Source: Rhizobacter sp. Root1238
GTDB lineage: Bacteria; Pseudomonadota; Gammaproteobacteria; Burkholderiales; Burkholderiaceae_C
DNA: 64,000 nt
Direction of reading: 5' to 3'
NCBI RefSeq assembly: GCF_001425825.1
Contig: NZ_LMDM01000012.1
Span: 21,582-85,581, forward strand
Part shown: positions 25,433 to 34,686 of the stretch, piece by piece
Layout: each line of letters begins with the position of its first letter
How positions within the stretch are numbered: the first letter of the stretch is position 1
Notes under the pieces: model-generated
Databases searched by the model: none
Told to the model about the DNA's origin: nothing
What the model saw: the letters and a program-made list of their open reading frames with translations, nothing else
Program-made: the position numbers and the translations under genes

Positions 25433-26046
25433 CGGGTCTCCTCTCGCGTCTTGCGCCGCAGGCCCAGCATCGGCAGCAGCAGCTGCGGCGACGCCAGCGC
25501 GAGCGCCACGTGCCCGACGACGAAGCAGGCCAGCGTCGCCATGCCGGCGAAATGGATGCGGCGCGTCATCTCGTAGCCGCCCAGCAAGGCCGACAGCGCC
25601 TGGAACTGCACCGGCTTCCACAGGCTCAGGCCGGAAGCCACCTCCAGCGCCAGCACCATCAGCACGCCCAGGTAGGCCAGCTTCTGGATCGCATTGCGGC
25701 CGCCGTCGCCATGGTCGAGCGGGTTGCGCAGGAAGCGCTTCAGGTCGGCCGCGAAGGCCACGGGGCTCACCGACAGGTAGAGCCGGCGCAGGCGGCCGCT
25801 GGCGACCAGCGTGACCACGGCCACCACCCCGTTCGCGATGAACACCCACATCGCGGCGAAGTGCCATTGCAACGCGCCAGGGAGCGAGCCGCCGAGCGTC
25901 GCCCATTCGGGAAACGCCGGCACCCAGAACGGATCGGCAGCGTAGATCTGCCAGCCGCTGGCCAGCAGCGTGAAGAAGCTGGCCGCATGGATCCAGTGGG
26001 TCGCACGGACCCAGCGGGGCGGCCGGTCATGGCCCGGCGTGCTCAT
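25429..26046 (-). CDS. Cytochrome b561-type membrane subunit
   Basis: 205-residue integral-membrane di-heme cytochrome b of the Ni-hydrogenase/thiosulfate-reductase cytb family. Four membrane helices carry candidate axial histidines: THWIHAASFFTLLASG, LQWHFAAMWVFIANGVV, YLGVLMVLALEVASG and RRIHFAGMATLACFVVGHVAL. Its 3' end overlaps the start of the molybdoenzyme by 4 nt. Such cytochromes link the quinone pool to a periplasmic oxidoreductase. It follows the DUF5666-like gene by 3 nt, so the three genes form one operon. Confidence 0.88.
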   Translation of the reverse strand: MSTPGHDRPPRWVRATHWIHAASFFTLLASGWQIYAADPFWVPAFPEWATLGGSLPGALQWHFAAMWVFIANGVVAVVTLVASGRLRRLYLSVSPVAFAADLKRFLRNPLDHGDGGRNAIQKLAYLGVLMVLALEVASGLSLWKPVQFQALSALLGGYEMTRRIHFAGMATLACFVVGHVALALASPQLLLPMLGLRRKTREETR

Positions 26047-26049
26047 CGC

Positions 26050-26685
26050 TCAGATCGGCGGAATGAAGCCGTCGCGACCGACCAGCACGATGCGTGCGGT
26101 CACCGGACCGCCGTCGGTCGGTTGGCCGATCACCATCACCTTGGCGCCGGTCACCACCAGCGACGGCTGGCCCGGCACGAACTGGCCGAACACGGTGGCG
26201 TTGTCGACCACCACCGCCTGCGTCTTGTCGCCGAAGCGCATTTCCAGCTCGCTGGTGCCACCCTTCTTGACCAGCTTCGCGACGGTGGCGTTGGTCATCG
26301 TTCCCTTCTTGCTCAGGTCCCACGGGAAGTGGCCTTCGTTCAGGCCACGCGCGCCTTCGGGGAACACCATCACGCCGAGGGCGCGGACCTTGCCGCCGGC
26401 GGCAGGCGCTGCGGCGATGCCCAGGTAGCTGTTCTCGGCGACCGAGGCGATGCTGGTCTTCGAGACGTCCATCACCTGGTAGCCGTCGGGCAGCTGCACG
26501 GTGGTGACGGCGCCGTTGCGGGCCTTGACGTCGACCTGGTGGTCGCGCACCGCGACGACTTCGCCGCGGATGTGCACCGTCGCGTCGGCGGCCGAGGCGG
26601 TGCCCGCCGTCAGCAGGCTGCCCACGAGGGCGATGGCCGACGCGATGCGCGGCAGCAGGGGGGAAGCAGATCGGAAGGAAAACAT
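26050..26685 (-). CDS. Secreted DUF5666-like beta protein
   Basis: 211-residue protein with a clear Sec signal peptide (ASAIALVGSLLTAGTASAAD, cleavage near residue 33). The mature part is repeats of short beta strands around charged turns, VHIRGEVVAVRDHQVDVKAR and TVQLPDGYQVMDV, as in DUF5666/OB-like periplasmic proteins. No cysteines or catalytic motif. It is the first gene of the operon with cytochrome b and the molybdoenzyme, suggesting a periplasmic accessory or a chaperone-like role, but nothing in the sequence proves it. The ATG at 26685 has an AGGAA just upstream. Confidence 0.75.
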   Translation of the reverse strand: MFSFRSASPLLPRIASAIALVGSLLTAGTASAADATVHIRGEVVAVRDHQVDVKARNGAVTTVQLPDGYQVMDVSKTSIASVAENSYLGIAAAPAAGGKVRALGVMVFPEGARGLNEGHFPWDLSKKGTMTNATVAKLVKKGGTSELEMRFGDKTQAVVVDNATVFGQFVPGQPSLVVTGAKVMVIGQPTDGGPVTARIVLVGRDGFIPPI

Positions 26686-26783
26686 GGGAAGGAACTCCTG
26701 TAGTCGAGTTCCCGACTGTCCCCGGATCGGCGTCGCGGCGGCATCGGTCGAATGTCCGATGTCCGCGGACCCGTCTCAGCGCC

Positions 26784-28220
26784 TCAACCGCCGGCGGCCT
26801 TCCCCCGGTTCTCCCCGCGCTGCCAGTCCCCGCCCAGCGCCTTCACCAGGAACACCGAGCTCAGCTGCCGCTGCCCCAGCAGCTGCGCCGCCTGGCGTTC
26901 ACTGGCCAGCAGCGACTGCTGCGCGGTGATCACGTCGAAGTAGGTCGATGCACCGCCTTCGTAGCGGCTGGTCGCCATGTCGAGCACCCGCCGGGCGGAA
27001 GCCACCGCGGTCTGCGCCTGCGTGCTCGCACGGTCCAGCGCGGCCAGGCCGGTGATGCCGTCCTCGACCTCCTGCATCGCGGTCAGCACGGTGCGGCGGT
27101 AGTTGGCCACCGTCAGGTCGTAGCCGGCCTTCGCGAAGTCGATGTTCGCGCGCACCCGGCCGCCGTCGAAGATCGACTGCGTCGCCGACACGCCGATCGA
27201 CCACAGCAGGCTGGGTGCGTTGAACAGCGAGCTCAGGTCGCGGCTCTCGTAGCCGACCGACGGGCCGAGCAGCACGCTCGGGTAGAACGCCGCGCTCGCG
27301 ACGCCGATCTGCGCGTTCGCCGCCGCCATCGCGCGCTCGGCCGCGGCCACGTCGGGCCGGCGCTGCAGCACATCGGACGGCACGCCCAGCGGAATGGCCG
27401 GCGGCTCGTAGCTGCGCACCGCCGGCGCCAGCGAGAACAGCGGCGCCGGCGTGCCGGTCAGCGTCGCGATCGCGTGCTCGAACTGCGCGCGCTGGCGGCG
27501 CAGCACGTCGACCTGCGTCAGCGTGGTGTCGAGCAGCGCCTGCTGCTGCGCGACGTCGAGCCCCGAGGCCGCGCCCAGGTCGCGGCGCGCGGTCACCAGC
27601 TCGAGCGAGCGCCGCTGCAGCGCGATCGAGCGCGTCAGCACGTCGAGCTCGGTGTCGAGCGCGCGCAGGCTGAAGTAGTCGACCGCCAGCTCGGCCGTCA
27701 GCAGCAGCCGCGTGTTCTCGAAATCGGCCGCCGACTGCTCGGCCGACGCGCGCGCGCCTTCGACCGAGCGCTGCACGCGACCCGCCAGGTCGACCTCGTA
27801 GCTGGCCGCGAGCGACAGCGTGAAGTCGTTCTGGATGGTCGAGAAATTGGTCGAGTTGTAGTTGGTCAGCGGCCGGTTGGCCGAGATGCGCTGGCGCGCG
27901 TCGCGGGTGTTGAGCGTCAGCTGCGGCAGCTGCGACGATGAACTCGACGCCACCACCGCCCGCGCCTGCGCCAGCCGCGCCGCGGCGGCCGCGAGCGTCG
28001 GGCTGCCGGCCAGCGCCTGCTGCGCCAGCGCGTCGAGCTGCGCATCGCCGAAGCGCTGCCACCACGGGCCCTTCAGCGCGGCGTCGTCGGGTGTGGCCTC
28101 GCGCCACGGCGCATCGAGCTGCCAGCTGACCGGCATGTCGAGCTTCGGCTGCCGGTAGTCGGGACCGGCGGCACACGCCGAGAGCGCAAGCGCGACCACG
28201 CACAGCGACCCGCGCAGCAT
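26784..28220 (-). CDS. NodT-family outer-membrane efflux lipoprotein
   Basis: 478-residue TolC-like channel of an RND pump. A lipoprotein signal (CVVALALSACAAGPDY) ends at about residue 17. Two OEP repeats follow, with the typical SPTLAAAAARLAQARAVVAS helix and the repeated PSDVLQRRPDVAAAERAMAA element, a NodT signature. TM beta strands and long coiled helices fill the rest. Its start codon overlaps the stop of the adaptor gene by one base, so it is the last gene of the efflux operon. Substrate range is not evident. Confidence 0.92.
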   Translation of the reverse strand: MLRGSLCVVALALSACAAGPDYRQPKLDMPVSWQLDAPWREATPDDAALKGPWWQRFGDAQLDALAQQALAGSPTLAAAAARLAQARAVVASSSSSQLPQLTLNTRDARQRISANRPLTNYNSTNFSTIQNDFTLSLAASYEVDLAGRVQRSVEGARASAEQSAADFENTRLLLTAELAVDYFSLRALDTELDVLTRSIALQRRSLELVTARRDLGAASGLDVAQQQALLDTTLTQVDVLRRQRAQFEHAIATLTGTPAPLFSLAPAVRSYEPPAIPLGVPSDVLQRRPDVAAAERAMAAANAQIGVASAAFYPSVLLGPSVGYESRDLSSLFNAPSLLWSIGVSATQSIFDGGRVRANIDFAKAGYDLTVANYRRTVLTAMQEVEDGITGLAALDRASTQAQTAVASARRVLDMATSRYEGGASTYFDVITAQQSLLASERQAAQLLGQRQLSSVFLVKALGGDWQRGENRGKAAGG

Positions 28221-29464
28221 CACAGCGACCCCTTCGGCGCGGATGCCGGTGCCGACGCCGCCGCGGCCACCGTCACCTGGTCGCCATCGGCCAGCGAATC
28301 GGACGGGTTCAGCACCAGCCGCTGGTCGGCGGCCAGGCCGTCGATGACCTCGACCGACTCGCCGTAGTTGCGGCCCAGCGTCACCGCCTTCAGCGTGACG
28401 CGGCCGGTGCCGTCGACCACCGCGACGCGCGCGCCCTCGGCGCGGAACAGCAGCGCATTGGTCGGCACCAGCATCGCCTGGCTGGCCGACAGCGGCAGCG
28501 CCACCTGCACGTACGCGCCGGGCAGCAGCGTGCCGTTCGGGTTCGGCAGCGCGATCTCGACCTGCATCGTGCGCGTGCCGGTGTCGATCGACGCCGCGGT
28601 GCGCGCGACCGTGCCCTTGAAGCTCTGGCCGCGCAGCTCGCCCTGCGTGACGACCACCGGCTGCCCCGGCTTCACCAGCTGCGCCGACGACTGCGGCACG
28701 TTCACGTAGACGCGCAGCGGGTCGGTCTGCGACAGCGTGAACAGCGGCTTGCCGCTCATGTCGATCAGGTCGCCGACATCGACGTAGCGCCGCGTGATCA
28801 CACCGGCGAACGGCGCCACGACGCGCTTGAAGCCTTCGAGCTGGCGCAGCCGCTGCACGTTCGCGTCGGCCGCGGCCAGGTTGGCGCGCGCCTGCGCGGC
28901 GCTGCCGCGGCGCTCGTCCAGGTCCTGCTGCGAGACCACGTCCTTCTTGCGCAGGCTTTCCCAGCGCTCGACGGTGCTGGTCGCCAGCTGCAGGCCGGAC
29001 GCCGCCTGCTCGCGCGCCGCCACCGCCTGCGACAGCTGCTGGTCGAGCTCGGGCGATTCGATCTCGGCGAGCACCTCGCCCTTCTCGACGCGCGCACCGA
29101 TGTCCTTGGTCCAGCGCCGCAGGTAGCCGGCCGCGCGCGCGGCAATGGGCGACTGCACGAAGCCCTGCAGCGTGCCCGGCAGCGCGAGCGTCTGGCCGGC
29201 CTCGGCGGTCTTCGGCAGCGTGGTCTTCACGTACTGCTTCGCGCGTTCGGTGGTGCCGGCCTCCAGGGCCCTGGCGTTGCCCATGCGGCTGATCACGGTG
29301 CGGCCGCCGCCGAGCGCCAGCAGCACCAGCACGACGACGGTCAACCAGCGGATGCGGCGGGCCACCTGCTTGCGCTGCAGCGGGTCGGCCAGGTGGATGG
29401 CATCGGGCGAATCGTTCGCATCGGCGGCGTGGATGCCCAGGGCGGCGTGGCGCTGCTCGGTCAT
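28220..29464 (-). CDS. RND efflux periplasmic adaptor
   Basis: 414-residue membrane-fusion protein. One N-terminal membrane helix (LTVVVLVLLALGGGRTVI), then a biotinyl-lipoyl-like half (PIAARAAGYLRRWTKDIGAR, VEKGEVLAEIESPELD), an alpha hairpin of about 80 residues rich in Gln/Ala, the second lipoyl half (KRVVAPFAGVITRRYVDVGD), and beta-barrel plus membrane-proximal domains ending LVLNPSDSLADGDQV. This is the MdtA/AcrA order. It lies between the permease and NodT genes with overlaps or gaps of a few bases, and bridges them in the periplasm. Confidence 0.93.
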   Translation of the reverse strand: MTEQRHAALGIHAADANDSPDAIHLADPLQRKQVARRIRWLTVVVLVLLALGGGRTVISRMGNARALEAGTTERAKQYVKTTLPKTAEAGQTLALPGTLQGFVQSPIAARAAGYLRRWTKDIGARVEKGEVLAEIESPELDQQLSQAVAAREQAASGLQLATSTVERWESLRKKDVVSQQDLDERRGSAAQARANLAAADANVQRLRQLEGFKRVVAPFAGVITRRYVDVGDLIDMSGKPLFTLSQTDPLRVYVNVPQSSAQLVKPGQPVVVTQGELRGQSFKGTVARTAASIDTGTRTMQVEIALPNPNGTLLPGAYVQVALPLSASQAMLVPTNALLFRAEGARVAVVDGTGRVTLKAVTLGRNYGESVEVIDGLAADQRLVLNPSDSLADGDQVTVAAAASAPASAPKGSL

Positions 29465-29467
29465 GGC

Positions 29468-32400
29468 TCAGGTCTCCTGGAGGTTGGCCGCGGGCGGCAG
29501 GGCGGCATCGGGCGCAGGGGCATGCGCCGCACGGCGTTGCGCCAGCCGGCGGTGCACGCCGGCGTAGACCACCGGCACGAAGAAGAGGGTCGACACGGTG
29601 GCGAACAGCAGCCCGCCGATCACCGCGCGGCCGAGCGGCGCGTTCTGCTCGGCGCCTTCGCCGAGGCCGAGCGCCATCGGGATCATGCCGATGATCATCG
29701 CGAGCGCCGTCATCAGCACCGGCCGGATCCGCGTCGCGCCGGCTTCGAGCGCGGCCGACAGCGCCGGCACGCCTTCGTGCAGCCGCTGCCGCGCGAACGA
29801 CACCAGCAGGATGCTGTTCGCGGTGGCCACGCCCATCGTCATGATCGCGCCGGTGAGTGCCGGCACGCTCAGCGTGGTGCCGGTGATGAACAGCATCCAC
29901 GCGATGCCGGCCAGCGCTGCCGGCAACGCGGCAACGATGACCAGCGCATCGATCCAGCTCTGGAAGTTGACGACGATCAGCAGGTAGACCAGCACGATCG
30001 CCATCGCGAGGCCGACACCCAGCCCGATGAACGAGGCCTGCATCGTCTGCACCTGGCCGCGCAGCACCGCCTGGCTGCCGCGCGGCAGCTTCGGCTGGAT
30101 CTCGTCGACCAGCTTCTGCACCCGGCCGGCGACGTTGGCCAGGTCGGTGCCCTGCACGCTGACGTAGACGTCGATCGCCGGCAGGATGTTGTAGCGCGAC
30201 GCGACCGCGAGTTGCCGCCCCGGCGCCGCCTCGACCAGGTTGCCGAGCAGCTGCGTGCTGCCGGTCGCGCCCGTGGCCGTGCCCGCAGTGGCCCCGCCCA
30301 CCGCGCCGACCGGCATGTTCAGCAGCGCGTCCAGCGAATCGACCTTGTACTGCGGCGTCTGCACCGCGATGTTGTAGACCACGCCGTTCTGCGGGTTCAG
30401 CCAGAAGGCCGGCGCCGTCTGCGAGCTGCCCGACAGCGAGATCAGCACGTTCTGCCCGACGTTCGACGCGGTCAGCCCGAGCTGCTGCAGCCGCGAGCGG
30501 TCCATGGTCAGGTTCAGTGCCGGCAGGTCGTTGCGCTGGTGAACGTGCGCATCGACCGCGCCGGGAATCTGCCGGATCCTGCGCGTCAGCTCGGCGGCGA
30601 GCGCCGCGTTGGCGGCCAGGTTCTGGCCGGTGAACTGCACGTCGATCGCCGCCGGCAACCCGAAGTTCAGGATCTGCGTGACGATGTCGGCCGGCTGGAA
30701 GAAGAACTCGGTGCCGGGGAAGCGCTTCGGCAGCTCGGCACGCAGCAGGTTGACGAATTCGTCGGTCGGCCGGTGGCCTTCCTTCAGCGACAGCTGCAGC
30801 TCGCCGTCGAGCGTGCCGATGGTGCCGGCGTTGCTGTACGACAGGTTGATGCCGCTGTTGGGCACGCCGAGGTTGTCGAGGATGGTCTCCAGCTGGTCGG
30901 CCGGGATCATCTCGCGGATGGCGGCCTCGACCTCGTCGGCCAGCCGCGCGGTCTCTTCGATGCGGGTGCCGGTGGGCGCGCGCAGGTGCAGCCGGATCTG
31001 GCCGGAGTCGACGCCCGGGAAGAAGTCGCGGCCGAGGAACGGGATCAGCCCGCACGACAGCAGGCAGAAGCCCGAGAACAGCAGTGCGAAGCGCTTGCGC
31101 TGTGCGAGCAACCCGGACAGCGCCAGCGTGTAGACGCGGCGCACGCGCTCGAACTGGCGGTCGAAGGCGCGGTACAGGCGCTGCAGTGCGTTCGCCTTGC
31201 CGGTGCCGGACGATGCGCCGGAAGGCGCCGCATGCGACTTCGCCATCAGCAGCATCACCAGCGTCGGCACCAGCGTGCGCGACAGCAGGTACGACGCGAT
31301 CATCGCGAACACCACCGCCTCGGCCATCGGCACGAACAGGAAGCGCGCGACGCCCGACAGGAAGAACATCGGCACGAACACGATGCAGATGCACAGCGTG
31401 GAGACGAAGGCCGGCACGCCGATCTCGCCGGCGCCGACCTCGATCGCCGCGAGCAGCGGCGTGCCCAGGTGCAGGTGGCGCTCGATGTTCTCGATCGTCA
31501 CGATCGCCTGGTCGACCAGGATGCCCACCGACAGCGCGAGCCCGCCCAGCGTCATCAGGTTCAGCGTCTCGCCGAGCATCTGCAGCACCAGGATGGACGC
31601 GAGGATCGACAGCGGGATCGTCGCCGCGATGATCAGCGTGCTGCGCCAGTTGCCGAGGAACAGCAGCACCATCGCGGCAGTGAGCAGCGCGGCGATCGCC
31701 GCTTCGGCGATCACGCCCTTGACTGCTGCCTTGACGAACACCGACTGGTCGAACAGCGGCGTCACCTTCACGTCGGCCGGCAGCGTCTGCGCGGCGCGTG
31801 GCAGCAGCGCGCGCAGGTTGTCGACGATGTCGAGCGTGGAGGCACCACCGTTCTTCAGCACCGACAGCAGCACGCCGCGCGCGCCGTCCTGGCGCACGAT
31901 GTTGGTCTGCGGCGAGAAGCCGTCGCGCACCGACGCGACGTCGCGCAGGTAGGTGGTGGCCCCGCCGGTGGTGCGCACCGGCAGGTCGCCCAGGCCGGCG
32001 ATCGCGTCGGGCGAGCCGTTCATCTTGACGGTGTATTCGGTGGCGCCGAACTTCGCGGTGCCTGACGGCAGGATCAGGTTCTGCAGGTTCACCGCATTGA
32101 CCACGTCGGCCGGCGACAGCCCGCGCGCCTGCAGCGCCGCGGTGTCGAGGTCGACCGAGATCAGCCGGTTCTTGCCGCCGTACGGGAAGGGCACGGCCAC
32201 GCCGGGGATCGTGATCAGCTGCGGGCGCAGCTGGTTGATGGCGGCGTCGAACACCGCCTGCTCGGGCAGTGTCGGGCTCGACAGCGCGAGCTGGATCACC
32301 GGGATGCTGGAGGCCGAGTACTTGATGACCAGCGGCGGCGTGATGCCCGGCGGCAGCTGGCGCACCTGGGTCTGCATCGACGCGACCACCTGCGCGATCG

Positions 32401-32713
32401 CGGTCTGGATGTTGGCGGTCGGCTGGAAGAAGACCTTGATGACCGCGATGCCGGCGAGCGACTGCGACTCGATGTGCTCGATGTCGCTGACGGTGGTGGT
32501 GAGCCCTCGCTCGCTCTGGGCCGAGATGCGCTGGCCCATCTCCTGCGCCGACAGCCCACCGTAGTTCCAGATGATGCTGATCACCGGGATGTTGATCTCC
32601 GGGAAGATGTCGGTCGCCATGTTGCGCAACGCGAACGGCGTGGCCAGCACGATCAGCAAGGCCATCACGATGAACGTGTAGGGACGGCGGAGCGCCAGCT
32701 GGACCATCGACAT
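29468..32713 (-). CDS. RND efflux inner-membrane permease (HAE1-like)
   Basis: 1081-residue proton-driven drug/metabolite exporter with the usual 12-helix, duplicated RND plan. The N-terminus VQLALRRPYTFIVMALLIVL and DIFPEINIPVISIIWNYGG are typical. The helix-4 proton-relay region reads GILVDQAIVTIENIERHL: the first Asp is kept, but the second Asp of the classical AcrB pair is Gln here, as in some subfamilies. The helix-10/11 region has GVATANSILLVSFARQRL. The ATG at 32713 with AGGAG upstream is chosen; a longer start at 32752 is not family-like. First gene of the three-gene efflux operon. No adjacent regulator is present. Confidence 0.93.
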   Translation of the reverse strand: MSMVQLALRRPYTFIVMALLIVLATPFALRNMATDIFPEINIPVISIIWNYGGLSAQEMGQRISAQSERGLTTTVSDIEHIESQSLAGIAVIKVFFQPTANIQTAIAQVVASMQTQVRQLPPGITPPLVIKYSASSIPVIQLALSSPTLPEQAVFDAAINQLRPQLITIPGVAVPFPYGGKNRLISVDLDTAALQARGLSPADVVNAVNLQNLILPSGTAKFGATEYTVKMNGSPDAIAGLGDLPVRTTGGATTYLRDVASVRDGFSPQTNIVRQDGARGVLLSVLKNGGASTLDIVDNLRALLPRAAQTLPADVKVTPLFDQSVFVKAAVKGVIAEAAIAALLTAAMVLLFLGNWRSTLIIAATIPLSILASILVLQMLGETLNLMTLGGLALSVGILVDQAIVTIENIERHLHLGTPLLAAIEVGAGEIGVPAFVSTLCICIVFVPMFFLSGVARFLFVPMAEAVVFAMIASYLLSRTLVPTLVMLLMAKSHAAPSGASSGTGKANALQRLYRAFDRQFERVRRVYTLALSGLLAQRKRFALLFSGFCLLSCGLIPFLGRDFFPGVDSGQIRLHLRAPTGTRIEETARLADEVEAAIREMIPADQLETILDNLGVPNSGINLSYSNAGTIGTLDGELQLSLKEGHRPTDEFVNLLRAELPKRFPGTEFFFQPADIVTQILNFGLPAAIDVQFTGQNLAANAALAAELTRRIRQIPGAVDAHVHQRNDLPALNLTMDRSRLQQLGLTASNVGQNVLISLSGSSQTAPAFWLNPQNGVVYNIAVQTPQYKVDSLDALLNMPVGAVGGATAGTATGATGSTQLLGNLVEAAPGRQLAVASRYNILPAIDVYVSVQGTDLANVAGRVQKLVDEIQPKLPRGSQAVLRGQVQTMQASFIGLGVGLAMAIVLVYLLIVVNFQSWIDALVIVAALPAALAGIAWMLFITGTTLSVPALTGAIMTMGVATANSILLVSFARQRLHEGVPALSAALEAGATRIRPVLMTALAMIIGMIPMALGLGEGAEQNAPLGRAVIGGLLFATVSTLFFVPVVYAGVHRRLAQRRAAHAPAPDAALPPAANLQET

Positions 32714-32896
32714 CGATCGGGACTCCTGCGTGCGCCCCATTGCGCAACCCACGATGATATTCAGATCGGGTTGCCGGCGTGTTGCTGATTCGGCCGATCG
32801 ATCCTCGTTGCCGGTGCGCCAGCGTCCAACACCCTGTGCGCGGCGTGGCGGTCAGCGCGGCGTAAGCTGCCCGGCGCGGCGACTCAAGGAGTGGCA

Positions 32897-33340
32897 ATGA
32901 CGCGCACGGGATGCACGGGGCGAGGGATCACGGCACTGGTTTGGGGGGCGTGTGCACTGGTTGCGGGAACGTCGGCCCTGCAGGCCGCCGAGGCGCCGCT
33001 CGCGGCGCCGGGCAACGTGGCCGGCTTGCCGAGTTGCGTGAGCGCCGACTGGATCCCGTTCGGGCGCGACGACCAGAGCGCGTTGCTCGATGACGCCGAC
33101 CGCCACGCGGTGCTGGCCGAGATGCACCGGCTCTACCCGGTGATCGAGCACGACGGGCTGCCGGTGTCGCGCATCGTGCTGTGGCGGCGCGGCGGCGGCC
33201 AGCTGCTGTTCATCGCGGCGATGGACAACCCGCGGCAGGCCGGCGAGGCCTGCTTCATCGCGACGGTGTCGGCGGCGCGCTTCAGCATGACGGTGCCTTT
33301 GCTGCGCAAGTACCTGCCGCAGGACGCGGCGCCGCCGTGA
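32897..33340 (+). CDS. Secreted hypothetical protein
   Basis: 147-residue protein with a signal peptide (ITALVWGACALVAGTSALQA, cleavage near residue 31). The mature domain, LPSCVSADWIPFGRDDQSAL and VSRIVLWRRGGGQLLFIAAM, is a small alpha/beta unit with two cysteines (PSCV, GEACF) that could form a disulfide. No family recognised. ATG at 32897 follows AAGGAG at 5-nt spacing; a GTG two codons earlier is in frame. It stands alone, divergent from the RND operon and convergent with the SUI1 gene, whose stop codon abuts its own. Confidence 0.7.
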   Translation: MTRTGCTGRGITALVWGACALVAGTSALQAAEAPLAAPGNVAGLPSCVSADWIPFGRDDQSALLDDADRHAVLAEMHRLYPVIEHDGLPVSRIVLWRRGGGQLLFIAAMDNPRQAGEACFIATVSAARFSMTVPLLRKYLPQDAAPP

Positions 33341-33715
33341 TCACCCGCCGGCGCGCTTGGCGGTGTGGCCGGCCTTCTTCAATCGCTCGACCACCATGTC
33401 GATGTGGTCGCCCTGCAGTTCGATCACGCCGTCTTTCACGGTGCCGCCGACGCCGCAGGCGGCCTTCAGCTCGCGCGCCATCTGCGCCAGCGCGTCGTCG
33501 TCGAGCAGCAGGCCCTTCACCAGCGTGACGCCCTTCCCCTTGCGGCCTTTGGTCTCGCGCGAGACGCGCACGATGCCGTCGCCTTGCGGCAGCGCCTTCT
33601 GCGCCTTGCAGATGCATTGCGCGATCGGCTGGCGGCAGTCGGGGCAGGTGCGACCGGTGTCGGTCGAATAGACCAGCGACGACAGGCCGGCGAGGCCGGA
33701 CACGCTCTTCTTCAT
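33341..33715 (-). CDS. SUI1/YciH-family translation-initiation-like factor
   Basis: 124-residue bacterial homologue of eukaryotic eIF1. An N-terminal cysteine motif, GRTCPDCRQPIAQCICK, looks like a small zinc ribbon and is common in the bacterial YciH group. The SUI1 domain follows: GIVRVSRETKGRKGKGVTLV, then AACGVGGTVKDGVIELQGDH. In E. coli, YciH modulates start-codon fidelity but is not essential. The ATG at 33715 has AAGGAT upstream; a GTG one codon earlier is possible. Convergent with the 32897 gene with no gap. Confidence 0.9.
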   Translation of the reverse strand: MKKSVSGLAGLSSLVYSTDTGRTCPDCRQPIAQCICKAQKALPQGDGIVRVSRETKGRKGKGVTLVKGLLLDDDALAQMARELKAACGVGGTVKDGVIELQGDHIDMVVERLKKAGHTAKRAGG

Positions 33716-33795
33716 CACGTCGGATCCTTTCGGGCGGCGATGGTAACGCCCGGGGTGCGACGTATCCTGGCGCGACCACCAGACAGGAGACGCCC

Positions 33796-34386
33796 ATGAG
33801 CCGCCCCCCCATCAGCCGCTACCCGGTGCCCGACATCGCCGGCCTGCCGGAGGACATCCGCGCGCGCATCCTCGAGGTGCAGCAGAAGGCCGGCTTCGTG
33901 CCCAACGTGTTCCTCGGCTTCGCGCACCGGCCCGACGAGGCGCGGGCCTTCTTCGCGTACCACGATGCGCTGCTGCTGAAGGAAGGCGGCCACCTGACGA
34001 AGGGCGAGCGCGAGATGATCATCGTCGCGACCTCGGGCGCCAACAACTGCCTGTACTGCGTGGTCGCGCACGGCGCGATCCTGCGCGTCTACGAGAAGCA
34101 GCCGCAGATCGCCGACCAGGTCGCGACCAACTACCTGAAGGCCGACATCACGCCGCGGCAGAAGGCGATGCTCGGCTTCGCGATGAAGGTCTGCAACGAC
34201 GCGGCGAACATCGTCGAAGGCGACTTCGAGGCGCTGCGAGCGCACGGCTTCGACGACGAGGACATCTGGGACATCGGCGCGATCACCGCGCTGTTCGGGT
34301 TGAGCAACCGGATGGCGAACCTGATGAGCCTGCGGCCGAACGACGAGTTCTACCTGATGGGGCGGGTGGCGAGGGAGAAGGTTTGA
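33796..34386 (+). CDS. AhpD-like peroxidase-related carboxymuconolactone decarboxylase-family protein
   Basis: 196-residue protein of the AhpD/CMD superfamily. The redox pair and nearby residues appear as ANNCLYCVVAHGAILR (CxxC, then His), the catalytic centre of alkylhydroperoxidase AhpD-type proteins. The rest is all-alpha, as expected, with EREMIIVATSG before it and ITPRQKAMLGFAMKVCND after it. It matches the uncharacterised peroxidase-related enzyme subgroup of about 190 residues. The ATG has GGAGA upstream. It is the last GC-rich housekeeping-type gene before composition drops at the microcin island. Confidence 0.88.
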   Translation: MSRPPISRYPVPDIAGLPEDIRARILEVQQKAGFVPNVFLGFAHRPDEARAFFAYHDALLLKEGGHLTKGEREMIIVATSGANNCLYCVVAHGAILRVYEKQPQIADQVATNYLKADITPRQKAMLGFAMKVCNDAANIVEGDFEALRAHGFDDEDIWDIGAITALFGLSNRMANLMSLRPNDEFYLMGRVAREKV

Positions 34387-34686
34387 CGGCGGACTACTCG
34401 CGGCAATTCGACAGCCATATTCTCTAGCCATATATTTGATTCATATTGCCATCTATGCGATAGATGGCGCAGCTTGCCATTGCGCGCATTCCGGGTGCAG
34501 ACTGATCGAGAAATCGGCTACATCGTGCCGAAGCTAGTGGTAATACTGATGATAAATGGATCCTATCGACCCAAGCCGTCAGCCCACAGAATCAGTCAAC
34601 CGCATTGAAGTTGCACGGGAATTTAGGCACCGAGCCCACGGATTCCGACGGCTCGAACTTCCGGCCAAGCTGGAATCACCCTGACA
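34387..34686. other. AT-rich intergenic region before the microcin precursor
   Basis: About 300 nt without a supportable gene. G+C falls abruptly relative to the preceding gene. It contains two GCCATAT direct repeats near 34410-34433 and a perfect 9-bp dyad at 34448-34468 (listed separately). It must contain the promoter for the precursor gene, but I cannot pick -35/-10 boxes with confidence. No att-site duplication or integrase was found. Confidence 0.6.
34448..34468. promoter_or_regulatory. Perfect 9-bp dyad GCCATCTAT-GCG-ATAGATGGC
   Basis: The two 9-nt arms are exact reverse complements around a 3-nt centre, 219 nt before the microcin precursor. A short spacer and AT-rich arms favour a dimeric repressor or activator site over an RNA terminator, and no T-run follows. 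The regulator is not encoded nearby. Confidence 0.5.

Noticed and set aside
26784-32897. A single open frame of more than 2000 codons on the minus strand
   Set aside because: Only its last 478 codons encode the NodT protein; the rest runs out of frame under the adaptor and permease genes and has the Arg/Ala/Gly-rich look of a high-GC shadow.
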